From Prolixibacteraceae bacterium (GTDB taxonomy: Bacteria > Bacteroidota > Bacteroidia > Bacteroidales > Prolixibacteraceae): DNA of 64,000 nucleotides. This document shows positions 26,673 to 35,013 of the stretch, piece after piece (positions within the stretch are counted from its first letter, which is position 1; each line of letters starts with the position of its first letter). The DNA lies in the NCBI GenBank assembly GCA_028683385.1, contig JAQUIJ010000019.1, positions 49,414 through 113,413 on the forward strand, in the 5' to 3' direction. The translations under genes and the position numbers were made by a program. Below the pieces are notes generated by a model. It did no database searches and was not told the DNA's origin. It was given only the letters and a program-made list of their open reading frames with translations.

Positions 26673-27275
26673 ATGGGACCACTTTCAATAATATCCGGAT
26701 TTCCGGAATGGCTTAATCTTCTGATCGCGTTTTTGATTGGGATCGGTTTTGGATTCGCACTTGAACAAGCAGGTTTTTCATCAAGCCGCAAGCTGGCCGG
26801 AATGTTTTACGGCTACGACACCACTGTGCTGAAAGTATTTTTCACGGCAGCAATTGTTGCGTTGGTTGGTTCGCAGTTGCTCAGTTTCTTTGGCCTTTTA
26901 AACCTGAAACTGGTTTATGTGAATCCGTATTACATCAACTCAGCAATTATTGGCGGAGTGATCATGGGAGCCGGATTCATCATGGGCGGATATTGCCCCG
27001 GAACCGGAATCAGCGCACTTTCGATCGGGAAAATTGACGCGATGATTTTCCTCGTTGGCGGAATGGTTGGAGCTTTTTTGTTTGCCGAAACTTATCCATT
27101 CATCGAAACTTTATTCCTGGATAATTTCAAAGGCGCCATGCGAATCGACGAATGGATGGGCGTTTCGCCCGGAGTTTTTACGCTGATTTTAATTGTAGCA
27201 GCCGTTGCCTTATTCTGGGTTGCTGAGCTTGCCGAGAAAAAATTTGGCCGGTCGGATATTACGAATGATTTATAA
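26673..27275 (+). CDS. YeeE/YedE transporter, second half
   Basis: 200 residues, with about five hydrophobic segments. The second family cysteine is Cys108 in FIMGGYCPGTGISAL, a strongly conserved motif of YeeE/YedE proteins. The N-terminal part, FALEQAGFSSSRKLAGMFYGYDTT, matches the second repeat of the family. With the gene 101 bases upstream it makes a complete transporter of the family's two-repeat fold. The rhodanese gene starts 11 bases after its stop, so the four genes on this strand are probably one operon for uptake and handling of reduced sulfur. Thiosulfate is the best-supported substrate from family knowledge. Confidence 0.85.
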   Translation: MGPLSIISGFPEWLNLLIAFLIGIGFGFALEQAGFSSSRKLAGMFYGYDTTVLKVFFTAAIVALVGSQLLSFFGLLNLKLVYVNPYYINSAIIGGVIMGAGFIMGGYCPGTGISALSIGKIDAMIFLVGGMVGAFLFAETYPFIETLFLDNFKGAMRIDEWMGVSPGVFTLILIVAAVALFWVAELAEKKFGRSDITNDL

Positions 27276-27285
27276 ACAAGAAAAG

Positions 27286-27897
27286 ATGGATGCACGAATC
27301 AAATATTCAGTATTGCTGGTCGGAGTGGGAATTATCCTGGCCTTTCTGCCCTTCGACGCGGCTCAAACGTTTCAACTGAAGTCGAACGAATTACTTGCCC
27401 GGTCGGCTTCCGACAGCATGTACATTTCGGTTGATCAGGTGGCCCGTGCGGTAAACAGCGAAGACAGCACGGTTCAAATTATTGATGTCCGGAGTGCTGC
27501 CCAATTCAGAGCATGCAACATCCCCAGTTCCATCAACATTCCGTTTGACGATCTTCAGAATCCGATGTGGGAAGCGACTTTAAATCAGAAAAAGGTAAAA
27601 AACATTCTTTACGGAAACGGCGACCAAACGGCCAGCTACGCCTGGACAATTGTGACCGGACTGGGTTATCCGAACAATTATGTGATGAAAGGCGGCCTCA
27701 ACGAATGGTTTCGGACGGTGATGCTCAGTCAATATTCAGGAGAAAAAATTACGCCTGCCGAAAATGCCCGCTTCGAAAACAGGCTGAATGCCCGCAAAGC
27801 ATTCACGCAAATAAACAGCTTGCCCGACAGCCTGAAAACAAAGTTTTTCAATGCCAAAAGGCTTAATCAATCGAAACTCGACGGAGGCTGCAACTAA
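27286..27897 (+). CDS. Membrane-anchored rhodanese-like protein without active-site Cys
   Basis: The start chosen is the ATG at 27286; the frame is open upstream but overlaps the transporter gene. The 203-residue product has one N-terminal membrane segment (YSVLLVGVGIILAFLPF) and a rhodanese domain at about 46-160: VQIIDVRSAAQFRACNIPSSINIPF is the standard CH2A-type start. Where the catalytic loop should read CxxGxR there is YGNGDQTAS, with Gly110 at the cysteine position, so sulfur transfer through a persulfide is not expected. It may bind sulfur anions or a partner. The next gene encodes a second Cys-less rhodanese fold. Confidence 0.85.
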   Translation: MDARIKYSVLLVGVGIILAFLPFDAAQTFQLKSNELLARSASDSMYISVDQVARAVNSEDSTVQIIDVRSAAQFRACNIPSSINIPFDDLQNPMWEATLNQKKVKNILYGNGDQTASYAWTIVTGLGYPNNYVMKGGLNEWFRTVMLSQYSGEKITPAENARFENRLNARKAFTQINSLPDSLKTKFFNAKRLNQSKLDGGCN

Positions 27898-27915
27898 ATT
27901 CCAAAATCAGAAATT

Positions 27916-28392
27916 ATGCAACAACTCAAAAAATTAAAGTTTGTCATCCTGATCATCGTTGTGATTTTGGTTTTAGTTATCATTCGGAATTCAGATCAAA
28001 ACTTGTTTAAACAGGATATAAAAAGTGCCATTGAAGCGACACAGAATAACAGCAACTTGCTTTCACCCGATCAACTTCATCAGTTGAAAGGATCGTGGAT
28101 GGTGGTTAACATCGGAACCAGCGACTTGCCCGATTCCATTCATGTTGAGCATTCGATAAAAATTCCTTTTGAAAACCTGTTGGATCAAACGAACCGGAAA
28201 ATACTGGAAGAAGTTGATGGCAAGCTGATTCTTTATTCGGGTGATGTGGAAACAGCTTCGAAAGCCTGGGTTATCCTCAATCAGATGGGTTTTAAAAATG
28301 TATTTATTCTGAATTCCGGAGGAAATCCGGAGGAGCTAAAATACAAATTCCAGCCCGACACAACTGCCCGGCTGGAACAAGATTCGATCTAA
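27916..28392 (+). CDS. Short membrane-anchored rhodanese-fold protein without active-site Cys
   Basis: 158 residues; one membrane helix at the N-terminus (LKFVILIIVVILVLVII), then a shortened rhodanese domain (about 48-145; WMVVNIGTSDLPDSIHVEHSIKIPF). The catalytic position is Ser108 in LILYSGDVETASKAW, again lacking the cysteine. It starts 18 bases after the previous gene, so it is the last gene of the sulfur transporter operon. Paired dead rhodaneses on the same membrane suggest a structural or sensing role. A repeat element follows. Confidence 0.8.
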   Translation: MQQLKKLKFVILIIVVILVLVIIRNSDQNLFKQDIKSAIEATQNNSNLLSPDQLHQLKGSWMVVNIGTSDLPDSIHVEHSIKIPFENLLDQTNRKILEEVDGKLILYSGDVETASKAWVILNQMGFKNVFILNSGGNPEELKYKFQPDTTARLEQDSI

Positions 28393-28424
28393 TGAAGTAC
28401 CTGATTATTGTCGTATTTTTTCAC

Positions 28425-28505
28425 CCCAAACCCCTGAAGGGGCTTTTGCTGCTAGCATTGTAAAAGCTTGCTAATGAAACAAGTCCCCTTTAGGGGATTT
28501 AGGGG
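28425..28505. repeat. Copy 2 of the 81-base inverted-repeat element
   Basis: CCAAACCCCTGAAGGGGCTT (28425-28444) and the arm ending in CCCCTTTAGGGGATTTAGGG (to 28504) are exact reverse complements of the arms at 25321-25401. The two copies point in opposite directions and enclose the lipocalin-like gene, both transporter halves and both Cys-less rhodaneses. Interior bases are diverged. Confidence 0.75.
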
Positions 28506-28567
28506 TTGTTTAATATCTGACATACATTTTATTGTTCTTTTTACTCTGGTACTTTGTCTCTTCAATC

Positions 28568-29608
28568 TTAATTCTTCACATACGGAAAATCGCCAACTTC
28601 AGCTTCGGTAAAAGGAAGCCACGAGAGCGAACTTTTATCTTTCAGCATTTTGTTGTGCATGAAAGCATTGTTACCATACATCAATGTTTTTGCTTTGTAG
28701 CCAAACAAACGCAGATAAGCAGTTACAAATCCGGAGTTGTGACCGGTTCCGCAATAAACTACAACATCTTTGTCGGTTGGTATCGATTCCATTTCAGGAA
28801 CAATTCCCAATGTTCCACTGGTTTTGTAGCGCACAGCTCCCGGAATGTGTCCTGAATCGTATTTATCTTTCCGTTCAAAATTAACGGTATAGTAGTTTTG
28901 AGGTTGCTCAAAAACCTGGTCAGCAGTAATAAAAGCATCAGAATACCCTTCAGCAAACAAACTGTTGAAGCGTGCTGCCATAATTTCCTCACCAGTTGAC
29001 TTTCCTGAATTCAGTTGCGGAAAATCAGTCAATGCAGGTCTGCCATTTTCAGTCATTTCCAACTTACTTTCATACTTGTCAGAAACAGCCTTCAGCCATG
29101 AATCTTCAGCGAAATCTTTGTTCCAGCCACTCATTCCCCAACGCAAAGCATACACGTTTCCGTAACCCATTAAACGCAACAGCGAGGTCGTATAACTGGC
29201 TATTTGCCCTGCATAACAAACCATCACAATTTTATCGTATTCGAAAGGCTTGATAACGTTTGTGAAATAGTCAGGAATTTTTGTGAAATCAACATTCACC
29301 GCTCCTTTGATGTGCCCTTTCGCAAATGCATCAGGACTCCTCAGATCGATAATTTTAATCTTTCCGCCCAGTTCGGCATTCACTGCCGAAGCTTTAATTA
29401 AGGATGGAAAATTTCGTCCGTTCACATAATCTCCTGATTCTTCCAGGTATTTCAGTAACTTCTGCGATTCATCGTTTACCGCAACAGGTGCCGATTTGAC
29501 CTCTGTTGAAGCCGCAGCTTCCTGCGTTTTGGGCTTATTCCCACCTCCGGAACAAGCTGCCAGAAGGAACAGCAAAACAACAGCAGTGATTTGATTGATC
29601 GTTCTCAT
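28568..29608 (-). CDS. Tandem rhodanese lipoprotein (sulfurtransferase)
   Basis: 346 residues. A lipoprotein signal ends at Cys19 (LLFLLAACSGGG). Two rhodanese domains follow: the first (about 62-165) has IKIIDLRSPDAFAKGHIKGAVNV and the active-site loop CYAGQIAS with Cys131; the second (about 225-345) has VNFERKDKYDSGHIPGAV and CGTGHNSG with Cys286. Both catalytic cysteines are present, unlike the two proteins encoded on the facing strand. It should be anchored in the periplasm and transfer sulfur from thiosulfate to a thiol acceptor or protein. It converges with the transporter operon and is 11 bases downstream of a lipoprotein gene on its own strand. Confidence 0.85.
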   Translation of the reverse strand: MRTINQITAVVLLFLLAACSGGGNKPKTQEAAASTEVKSAPVAVNDESQKLLKYLEESGDYVNGRNFPSLIKASAVNAELGGKIKIIDLRSPDAFAKGHIKGAVNVDFTKIPDYFTNVIKPFEYDKIVMVCYAGQIASYTTSLLRLMGYGNVYALRWGMSGWNKDFAEDSWLKAVSDKYESKLEMTENGRPALTDFPQLNSGKSTGEEIMAARFNSLFAEGYSDAFITADQVFEQPQNYYTVNFERKDKYDSGHIPGAVRYKTSGTLGIVPEMESIPTDKDVVVYCGTGHNSGFVTAYLRLFGYKAKTLMYGNNAFMHNKMLKDKSSLSWLPFTEAEVGDFPYVKN

Positions 29609-29619
29609 AGTACTAAAAA

Positions 29620-30675
29620 TTAGCTTTTCTCTGCAACCGGAACTTCATCTTTATCGAATTTCAGGGTTTCAGTTCGGTGACCCTGCTCATCGTATTTGTA
29701 AACAGTAATGGCAACACCATCGCCCGGATTATTTACAACATTTTTGTCTTTATCCATCGAAATCCGCTTAACCAAAGCGCCATGTTCATCGTACTCCATT
29801 TTGGTTACCGGCACATTTTTGCCTCCCAGGTATTCATTATCCTGATCAAATTGAGCCGATTCCAAAACATAACCGTTCTGATCAACTACGCTTGTACGTT
29901 TTGCCCAGCCCCAGTATAGGTTTGACAATTGTCCAACTGTGTTATGTACCGAAAAAGTAAGTACATCGCCTTTTTCATTGTTCTCCAATTGAAAATAAGA
30001 AACACCAATATCGCCACAGTTTTCGGCAGTACAATTAGTCAGCGTATCAGCCTGATAATTGGCCATGCGTGTCACAAAACCGTTTGCATCGTATGTAAAA
30101 CGAAGTTCATGAAATGGACAAAACTCGTTCATGACAACATCTTCCCCGGCTAGATTGTATCGAATTTCCTGAATCAGTCCATCCGGCATTTTAGTCCACT
30201 TGTAATTATGAATTTTATTCCGGTTTTCAATCGGCGCACCATTTTCATCTAAAAAGCGCATAGCCACCCGCATTCCCGATTCGTTGAGCGTGAATTCAGC
30301 AACCGATGCACCACCATTTTTAATAGCTTCATTTTTCTCGTTGAAAAAACGTTTAATCTGCTTGTCACCTTCATAGGTAAAAGTCACTTTTGCGGCACCA
30401 ATCGACGAATAATCAAGCAAAACATTGTTGCGGTTGTATTCAACCGAAGCCAATTGCCCCTTTTCATTAAAGGTGAATTTGTAATTATTGATGGTTTTGG
30501 CTTCTTCCGGAGTAAGTTCGTACGAACCACGTTCGGTATCCCACGGGGTTTCACTGAATTGGATATTCCGGTAATATTTCACATTACTATCGGCTGTGTT
30601 TTTTGCCGATTTTGAATTACATGCACTGAAGCCTAGTGCAATGAGCACGAATAAAAGTAATTTGTTGAATTTCAT
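29620..30675 (-). CDS. Lipoprotein with repeated YD-like beta units
   Basis: The ATG at 30675 is used because a lipoprotein signal follows (KLLLFVLIALGFSAC). The 351-residue product carries about eight repeats with a Y-(D/N)-x-x-G core, for example YDANGFVTRMANY, VDQNGYVLESAQF, YDEHGALVKRISM and YDEQGHRTETLKF. This resembles YwqK/RHS-like or MORN-like beta hairpins in surface lipoproteins of the phylum. No enzyme motif is visible. The tandem rhodanese gene starts 11 bases after its stop, so the two are likely co-transcribed. The function is unknown. Confidence 0.75.
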   Translation of the reverse strand: MKFNKLLLFVLIALGFSACNSKSAKNTADSNVKYYRNIQFSETPWDTERGSYELTPEEAKTINNYKFTFNEKGQLASVEYNRNNVLLDYSSIGAAKVTFTYEGDKQIKRFFNEKNEAIKNGGASVAEFTLNESGMRVAMRFLDENGAPIENRNKIHNYKWTKMPDGLIQEIRYNLAGEDVVMNEFCPFHELRFTYDANGFVTRMANYQADTLTNCTAENCGDIGVSYFQLENNEKGDVLTFSVHNTVGQLSNLYWGWAKRTSVVDQNGYVLESAQFDQDNEYLGGKNVPVTKMEYDEHGALVKRISMDKDKNVVNNPGDGVAITVYKYDEQGHRTETLKFDKDEVPVAEKS

Positions 30676-30833
30676 GTTTAATGTATTTATGATTATTAGT
30701 TTGTATTTCAAATTCAATTATACAGTCATTAACACCAGTTTTCCCATAAAGTTTACGATCTGAATATTTCTAAGTGATTGTCTGATTGGTTTATTGAAAA
30801 TGCGGAAAGCTTATCATTGATTTTTTTTCGAAC

Positions 30834-30860
30834 AAAAAAGCCTCAGTTTCCTGAAGCTTT
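30834..30860 (-). terminator. Terminator-like hairpin in a 5' region
   Basis: Same hairpin as at 22151-22178 (AAGCCTCAG-TTTC-CTGAAGCTT). On the minus strand it ends in a T6 run and so reads as an intrinsic terminator, but the gene downstream on that strand begins 159 bases later. It is therefore either a 5'-leader terminator, the end of a small RNA, or a repeat. Confidence 0.6.
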
Positions 30861-30962
30861 GATTGTTTATGAATCTCCGTAAACCAGAAAATCGTTTTTC
30901 AATTTGATGAAATGGAATTTTATTCAGGACCAGTAATACCTCAATTACTTACTTACTTTTTA

Positions 30963-30970
30963 TACATTTG
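30963..30970 (+). promoter_or_regulatory. -7 promoter element for DUF3822-rsmD
   Basis: TACATTTG matches TAnnTTTG exactly, 32 bases before the DUF3822 ATG. No clear TTTG at -33 is found. Confidence 0.5.
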
Positions 30971-31002
30971 CAGATCAGGTAAAACGGGAACAAATTTTCC
31001 AT

Positions 31003-31848
31003 ATGCACGAAATAAATTGGATTGACGATTCTTTCGATATCAGGCTCGCTTCAGAATATCATATTTCCATCCAGATTGGTCTTGATGGATTTTCTTTTTG
31101 TATTTTGGATACACGCCGAAATAAATACGTTGTCTTTGCGCACATTCCGTTAATTGTGGGCAAACTCCAATTCCTATCCCGGAAAATTGAAACGATTTTC
31201 GATCAGGAAGAAAGACTAAATGCGTCGTTCAAAAGCGTTTCAATCACTTACTCAACCAACAAAGCGACACTGCTTCCGAAAGAATACTCCGGATCGGCCA
31301 GTTTTTTCAAAATAGCCTCGATTAACAGCGACATCAGCCGAAGCGAAGACATTAGCACAAACGACATTCCCGGCTTCAATTATCAGTTGATTTACAGTTA
31401 TCCCAAAGAACTGATGACTTTGCTGCACCGGAAATATATCGATTTCAGTTTTCGGCATAAATCGATTGCTCTTATTGCATCAGCAGTGGACCAACGTGCA
31501 GAGAAAAAGAATACTCTTGTGATTAATTTTGAAAAGAAATACATCCGCATGATTGCATTGAAAGACATGCAAATCGAACTTTACAACAGTTTCTATTTCA
31601 AAAACGAATCCGATTTTCTTTATTATGCGCTCAACACCTGGCAAAGCCTTCAATTTGACCCGGAACGCGATGAAATACTGATCGGTGGCTATGTGGCCGA
31701 CGATTCAGCTTACATCCGACAGTTAAAGAAATACATCAGTAATGTCCGGTTTTTGAAACCTTCAGCGGATTTCAACTACGGAAATACCTTCGAGAAAATA
31801 CAGAAACATCAGTTCGTAAGCTTGTTAAATACTTATCCATGCGTATAG
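31003..31848 (+). CDS. DUF3822 family protein
   Basis: 281 residues with the usual pattern of the family: an early YHISIQIGLDGFSFCILD, then KHLSIALIASAVDQ-like text (FRHKSIALIASAV), and VINFEKKYIRMIALKDMQIELYNSF at about 175. The fold resembles an actin-like ATPase (two RNase H-like halves) but ATP motifs are degenerate. The last 10 bases overlap the rsmD start. DUF3822 next to rsmD is a conserved arrangement in Bacteroidota, suggesting a role linked to ribosome or coenzyme A-related housekeeping, but no function is established. Confidence 0.85.
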   Translation: MHEINWIDDSFDIRLASEYHISIQIGLDGFSFCILDTRRNKYVVFAHIPLIVGKLQFLSRKIETIFDQEERLNASFKSVSITYSTNKATLLPKEYSGSASFFKIASINSDISRSEDISTNDIPGFNYQLIYSYPKELMTLLHRKYIDFSFRHKSIALIASAVDQRAEKKNTLVINFEKKYIRMIALKDMQIELYNSFYFKNESDFLYYALNTWQSLQFDPERDEILIGGYVADDSAYIRQLKKYISNVRFLKPSADFNYGNTFEKIQKHQFVSLLNTYPCV

Positions 31849-32381
31849 TTGGCGGAAAATACAGAGGCCGGGTTTTTACTCCCGGAAAAACATTCAAAGC
31901 CCGGCCAACAACCGATATGGCTAAAGAAAGTCTGTTCAATGTACTTCAGAATTACATCGATTTTGAAGGTACAAAAACACTCGACCTGTTCTCCGGAACC
32001 GGCAGTATCAGTTATGAACTGGCCTCGCGTGGAAGCGACAATGTAACTGCCGTAGAAATTAATCCGGCGCACATTCAGTTTATCAAAGAAGTAATTGAAA
32101 GACTGGGCGAAAAAAATATCCGGATCGTGAAATCGAATGCCTTTGTATTTGCAAAACGGATTAAAGAGCAATTCGACCTGATTTTTGCCGATCCACCCTA
32201 CGATCACCCTCAATTTGCCGAGGTTGCCGATCTGATTTTCAATAATAACCTTCTGAAGCCGGGCGGTATTTTTATCCTGGAACATTCAGGGCAATTCGAT
32301 TATGCCAAACATCCAAATTTCAAGGAATTGCGCCGATACGGAAGCGTACATTTCAGCATTTTTGAAAGTAGCCTCTCCTAA
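31839..32381 (+). CDS. rsmD: 16S rRNA (guanine(966)-N2)-methyltransferase
   Basis: 180 residues, the normal length. The RsmD pattern is clear: MRIVGGKYRGR at the start, RPTTDMAKESLFNVLQNYIDF, LDLFSGTGSISYELASRGS (SAM-binding motif I) and LIFADPPYDHPQFAEV (the DPPY catalytic motif that methylates an exocyclic amine). It modifies G966 of 16S rRNA during 30S assembly. The start codon overlaps the DUF3822 gene by 10 bases, so the two are translated together. An ABC exporter pair follows after 123 bases and probably has its own promoter. Confidence 0.95.
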   Translation: MRIVGGKYRGRVFTPGKTFKARPTTDMAKESLFNVLQNYIDFEGTKTLDLFSGTGSISYELASRGSDNVTAVEINPAHIQFIKEVIERLGEKNIRIVKSNAFVFAKRIKEQFDLIFADPPYDHPQFAEVADLIFNNNLLKPGGIFILEHSGQFDYAKHPNFKELRRYGSVHFSIFESSLS

Positions 32382-32504
32382 ATCCACAGTCAAAGAGGGA
32401 ACTCAAAACACCCATAGTTGCACCAGTTCTCAAATAAGTTTTTGTCCTTTTGTAACTTTTTGTGCAAACAACAAACTAACAAAATATACAACAACTAAAT
32501 TACC

Positions 32505-33437
32505 ATGGAAATATTTCAGGCAAACAATATTGTTAAGGAATATGCTGGTCATGTCGCATTGAGTTCGGTCAGCATTTCGGTTAAGGAAGCGTCCATCTTT
32601 GGACTGTTGGGGCCCAATGGCGCGGGCAAAACAACCTTGATCCGAATCATCAACCAAATTACAGCTCCCGATAGCGGTGAGTTGTTTTTCGAGGGTAGGC
32701 CAATGAAGGCTGAGGATATTTATCAAATCGGCTATTTACCCGAAGAGCGGGGACTGTATAAGAAAATGAAAGTTGGTGAACAGGCGCTCTACCTGGCTCA
32801 GTTGAAAGGCATGTCGAAAAAAGATGCGCTAAAGAGCCTGAAGTACTGGTTCGAAAAGTTTGAAATTCAGGCCTGGTGGGGCAAAAAAGTGGAGGAACTT
32901 TCGAAAGGAATGGCTCAAAAGGTACAGTTTATCACCACAGTAATTCACAAACCCCGCTTGCTTATTTTCGACGAACCGTTCAGCGGATTCGACCCTATCA
33001 ACACCAATTTGATGAAGAATGAAATTCTTGAATTGAAAAAGCAGGGAACCACCATCATTTTCTCAACGCACAATATGTCTTCCGTAGAAGAAATTTGCGA
33101 CCACATTGCATTGATCAACCAGTCGAAAAAGATTCTGGACGGGCAAATTGATGAAGTCAAAGAAAAATTTAAAAGCAATACTTTCGAGATCACTTACAAG
33201 GGAGAAACTCCAGATTTTCAACATCGGCTAGGTGCCCAATTCAATGTTCTTGAGCAAGACGACAGCAAGTTCCTGAAACAAATGAAAGTTCAGTTCCTGA
33301 ACGGCAATTCCAACAATGAGTTGTTAAAAATACTCATGAATCAGTTTGAAATTGTGTCGTTCAAAGAAATTATTCCAAGCATGAACGATGTGTTTATCCA
33401 TGTTGTAGAAAAAAATAACCGCGAAATAAAGTTGTAG
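32505..33437 (+). CDS. ABC transporter ATP-binding protein (NatA-like)
   Basis: 310 residues. Walker A GPNGAGKTTLI (about 39-49), signature ELSKGMAQKVQF, Walker B LLIFDEPFSGFDP and the switch histidine in IFSTHNMSS are all intact. The C-terminal extension of about 85 residues is usual for ATPases that pair with ABC-2 permeases. The downstream gene starts 2 bases after the stop and encodes such a permease, so the two form one exporter. NatAB-type systems export sodium, antibiotics or lipids; the sequence does not tell which. Confidence 0.9.
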   Translation: MEIFQANNIVKEYAGHVALSSVSISVKEASIFGLLGPNGAGKTTLIRIINQITAPDSGELFFEGRPMKAEDIYQIGYLPEERGLYKKMKVGEQALYLAQLKGMSKKDALKSLKYWFEKFEIQAWWGKKVEELSKGMAQKVQFITTVIHKPRLLIFDEPFSGFDPINTNLMKNEILELKKQGTTIIFSTHNMSSVEEICDHIALINQSKKILDGQIDEVKEKFKSNTFEITYKGETPDFQHRLGAQFNVLEQDDSKFLKQMKVQFLNGNSNNELLKILMNQFEIVSFKEIIPSMNDVFIHVVEKNNREIKL

Positions 33438-33439
33438 CC

Positions 33440-34786
33440 ATGAATAAATCATTCTTAATTCTTAGACGCGAATACCTGACAAGGGTAAAGAAAAAGTCGT
33501 TCATTATCATGACTCTTTTAATGCCGCTGATGATGGCTGCCTTGATGATTTTGCCTACCTATCTGGCCATGATGGACGACAAAGAAGAACGCACTATCGC
33601 CGTTTACGATCCGACCGCTCTCGTTTTGAACAGGATTGAAGGCAATGAATTTACAAAGTTTCATTATATACCTGAACAGGAATATAAAGAGCTTAGTAAG
33701 AATTTTAAATCGGGGAAATACTATGCTGTTTTGAACATCCCAACCAATATCCTGAATACCAACCGTGCCGAGATGATTTCAGACAAACAGGTCACCATGG
33801 ATGTTAAGCACTTTGTTTCAAACAGAATCGAAAAGATTATAGAAACAGAAAAGAAAAAGCAGATTATAGATGAAATCGGAGTGCCTGATCTGGAAAAAAA
33901 ACTGGCAGCTACCAAAACAAACATCACGGTTGAAACCATCAAAATTGGTGAAGAAGGCAAAGCAGTGAAAAGCTCAAGCGAAATTGCAATGATTATTGGG
34001 TTAGTTGCCGGATTCATCATTTATATGTTCGTTTTTATCTACGGAACTATGGTTATGCGCGGAGTGATGGAAGAAAAAACCAACCGTATCGTAGAAGTCA
34101 TCATTTCATCGGTTAAGCCTTTTCAACTGCTCTTTGGAAAAATTGTCGGAATCGGATTGGTTGGGTTAACTCAAATTGCCATCTGGATTATACTTGGAAC
34201 GGCCATTACAAGCGGGGCCGCGGCATTTAGTGGTCACGCATCAACCAGAGTTGCCACTCAAGCTCAAAATGTAATGTCGGGCCCGCAAATGGAACAACTT
34301 GCAGCCAGCTCACCCGAAGCCCAGAACAAGGTTCTTGAAATCATTGGATTAGTTGGCAACTTAAACATTCCATTGATCATCTTCGCCCTGTTCTTCTATT
34401 TCATTTGCGGCTTTATTCTGTATGCTTCGCTCATGGGAGCCATTGGTTCTGCTGTCGATAGCGACGAAGATGCTCAGCAAATGATGCTCCCTGTAACCTT
34501 ACCATTGATTGCTTCCATCATCATGGTTATGTCGGTTGCCAAAAATCCCGAAGGCTCTTTGGCTTTCTGGGCATCTATGATTCCTTTTACATCGCCGGTA
34601 ACCATGATGGCACGTATTCCATTCGGGATTCCGGTCTGGCAGATCATTCTTTCAATGACCATATTGCTGGCAACCATCCTTGGAACAATCTGGGTCGCCG
34701 GGAAAATATACCGGACTGGCATTTTGATGTACGGCAAAAAAGTGAATCTTAAAGAAATTATTAAGTGGTTATTCTATAAAAATTAA
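33440..34786 (+). CDS. ABC-2 type permease (NatB-like)
   Basis: 448 residues. One membrane helix at the N-terminus (IIMTLLMPLMMAALMILPTYLAM) is followed by a roughly 150-residue extracytoplasmic part, then five or six helices from about 180 on (IAMIIGLVAGFIIYMFVFIYG, LVGLTQIAIWIILGTAI, IPLIIFALFFYFICGFILY). VMEEKTNRIVEVIISSVKPFQLLFGKI is the family's coupling segment. It pairs with the ATPase 2 bases upstream. After its stop comes the cysteine leader region of cysK. Confidence 0.9.
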   Translation: MNKSFLILRREYLTRVKKKSFIIMTLLMPLMMAALMILPTYLAMMDDKEERTIAVYDPTALVLNRIEGNEFTKFHYIPEQEYKELSKNFKSGKYYAVLNIPTNILNTNRAEMISDKQVTMDVKHFVSNRIEKIIETEKKKQIIDEIGVPDLEKKLAATKTNITVETIKIGEEGKAVKSSSEIAMIIGLVAGFIIYMFVFIYGTMVMRGVMEEKTNRIVEVIISSVKPFQLLFGKIVGIGLVGLTQIAIWIILGTAITSGAAAFSGHASTRVATQAQNVMSGPQMEQLAASSPEAQNKVLEIIGLVGNLNIPLIIFALFFYFICGFILYASLMGAIGSAVDSDEDAQQMMLPVTLPLIASIIMVMSVAKNPEGSLAFWASMIPFTSPVTMMARIPFGIPVWQIILSMTILLATILGTIWVAGKIYRTGILMYGKKVNLKEIIKWLFYKN

Positions 34787-34824
34787 AATAAAAGACAAAA
34801 ATGTATTTTGTTTAAATTTTTTGT

Positions 34825-34832
34825 TATACTTG
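34825..34832 (+). promoter_or_regulatory. Probable -7 element of the cysK leader transcript
   Basis: TATACTTG differs at one position from TAnnTTTG and lies 20 bases before the leader ATG. A TTTG is present upstream (34807-34810) but closer than the usual 19-base spacing, so the -33 assignment is open. Confidence 0.4.
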
Positions 34833-34851
34833 CAAACACAAAGATTAAAGA

Positions 34852-34932
34852 ATGAAAGCAAATTTCTCATACATGTATATGTGCTGCTGTTATAAACGGT
34901 CAGGAGAAGGTATGTTTTCAATGAACATTTGA
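34852..34932 (+). CDS. Cysteine-rich leader peptide of cysK
   Basis: A 26-codon frame from ATG at 34852 to TGA at 34930-34932. Codons 11-13 are TGC TGC TGT, giving three consecutive cysteines in MYMCCCYKRSG. It lies in the 227 bases between the ABC permease and cysK, and 26 bases after its stop an intrinsic terminator begins. A GGAGAAGG segment at 34903-34910, just after the cysteine codons, can pair with the terminator's 5' arm (CCTTC at 34962-34966). This is the layout of an amino-acid leader peptide that couples translation of cysteine codons to termination before cysteine synthase. That the peptide is made is inferred, not shown. Confidence 0.7.
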   Translation: MKANFSYMYMCCCYKRSGEGMFSMNI

Positions 34933-34958
34933 AATACATAAAAAAAGAGATAATATCG

Positions 34959-34988
34959 AAGCCTTCCGAACACCGGGAGGCTTTTTTT
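34959..34988 (+). terminator. Attenuator terminator before cysK
   Basis: Stem AAGCCTTCC (34959-34967) with GGGAGGCTT (34975-34983), one T-G wobble, a seven-base loop and T7 running through 34988. It lies 26 bases after the leader stop and 25 bases before the cysK ATG, so it would stop transcription before cysK unless its 5' arm is taken by the upstream GGAGAAGG. Confidence 0.8.
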
Positions 34989-35013
34989 GTTTATAACCCT
35001 AAATAATGACAAT

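Larger units (their letters stand above)
30676..31002. other. 327-base divergent intergenic region
   Basis: No gene is seen. The region holds a terminator-like hairpin at 30834-30860 and a -7 promoter element at 30963-30970 that serves DUF3822. The minus-strand promoter of the lipoprotein gene must also be here, and if it lies to the right of the hairpin, its leader would pass through the hairpin before the coding region. Confidence 0.5.
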
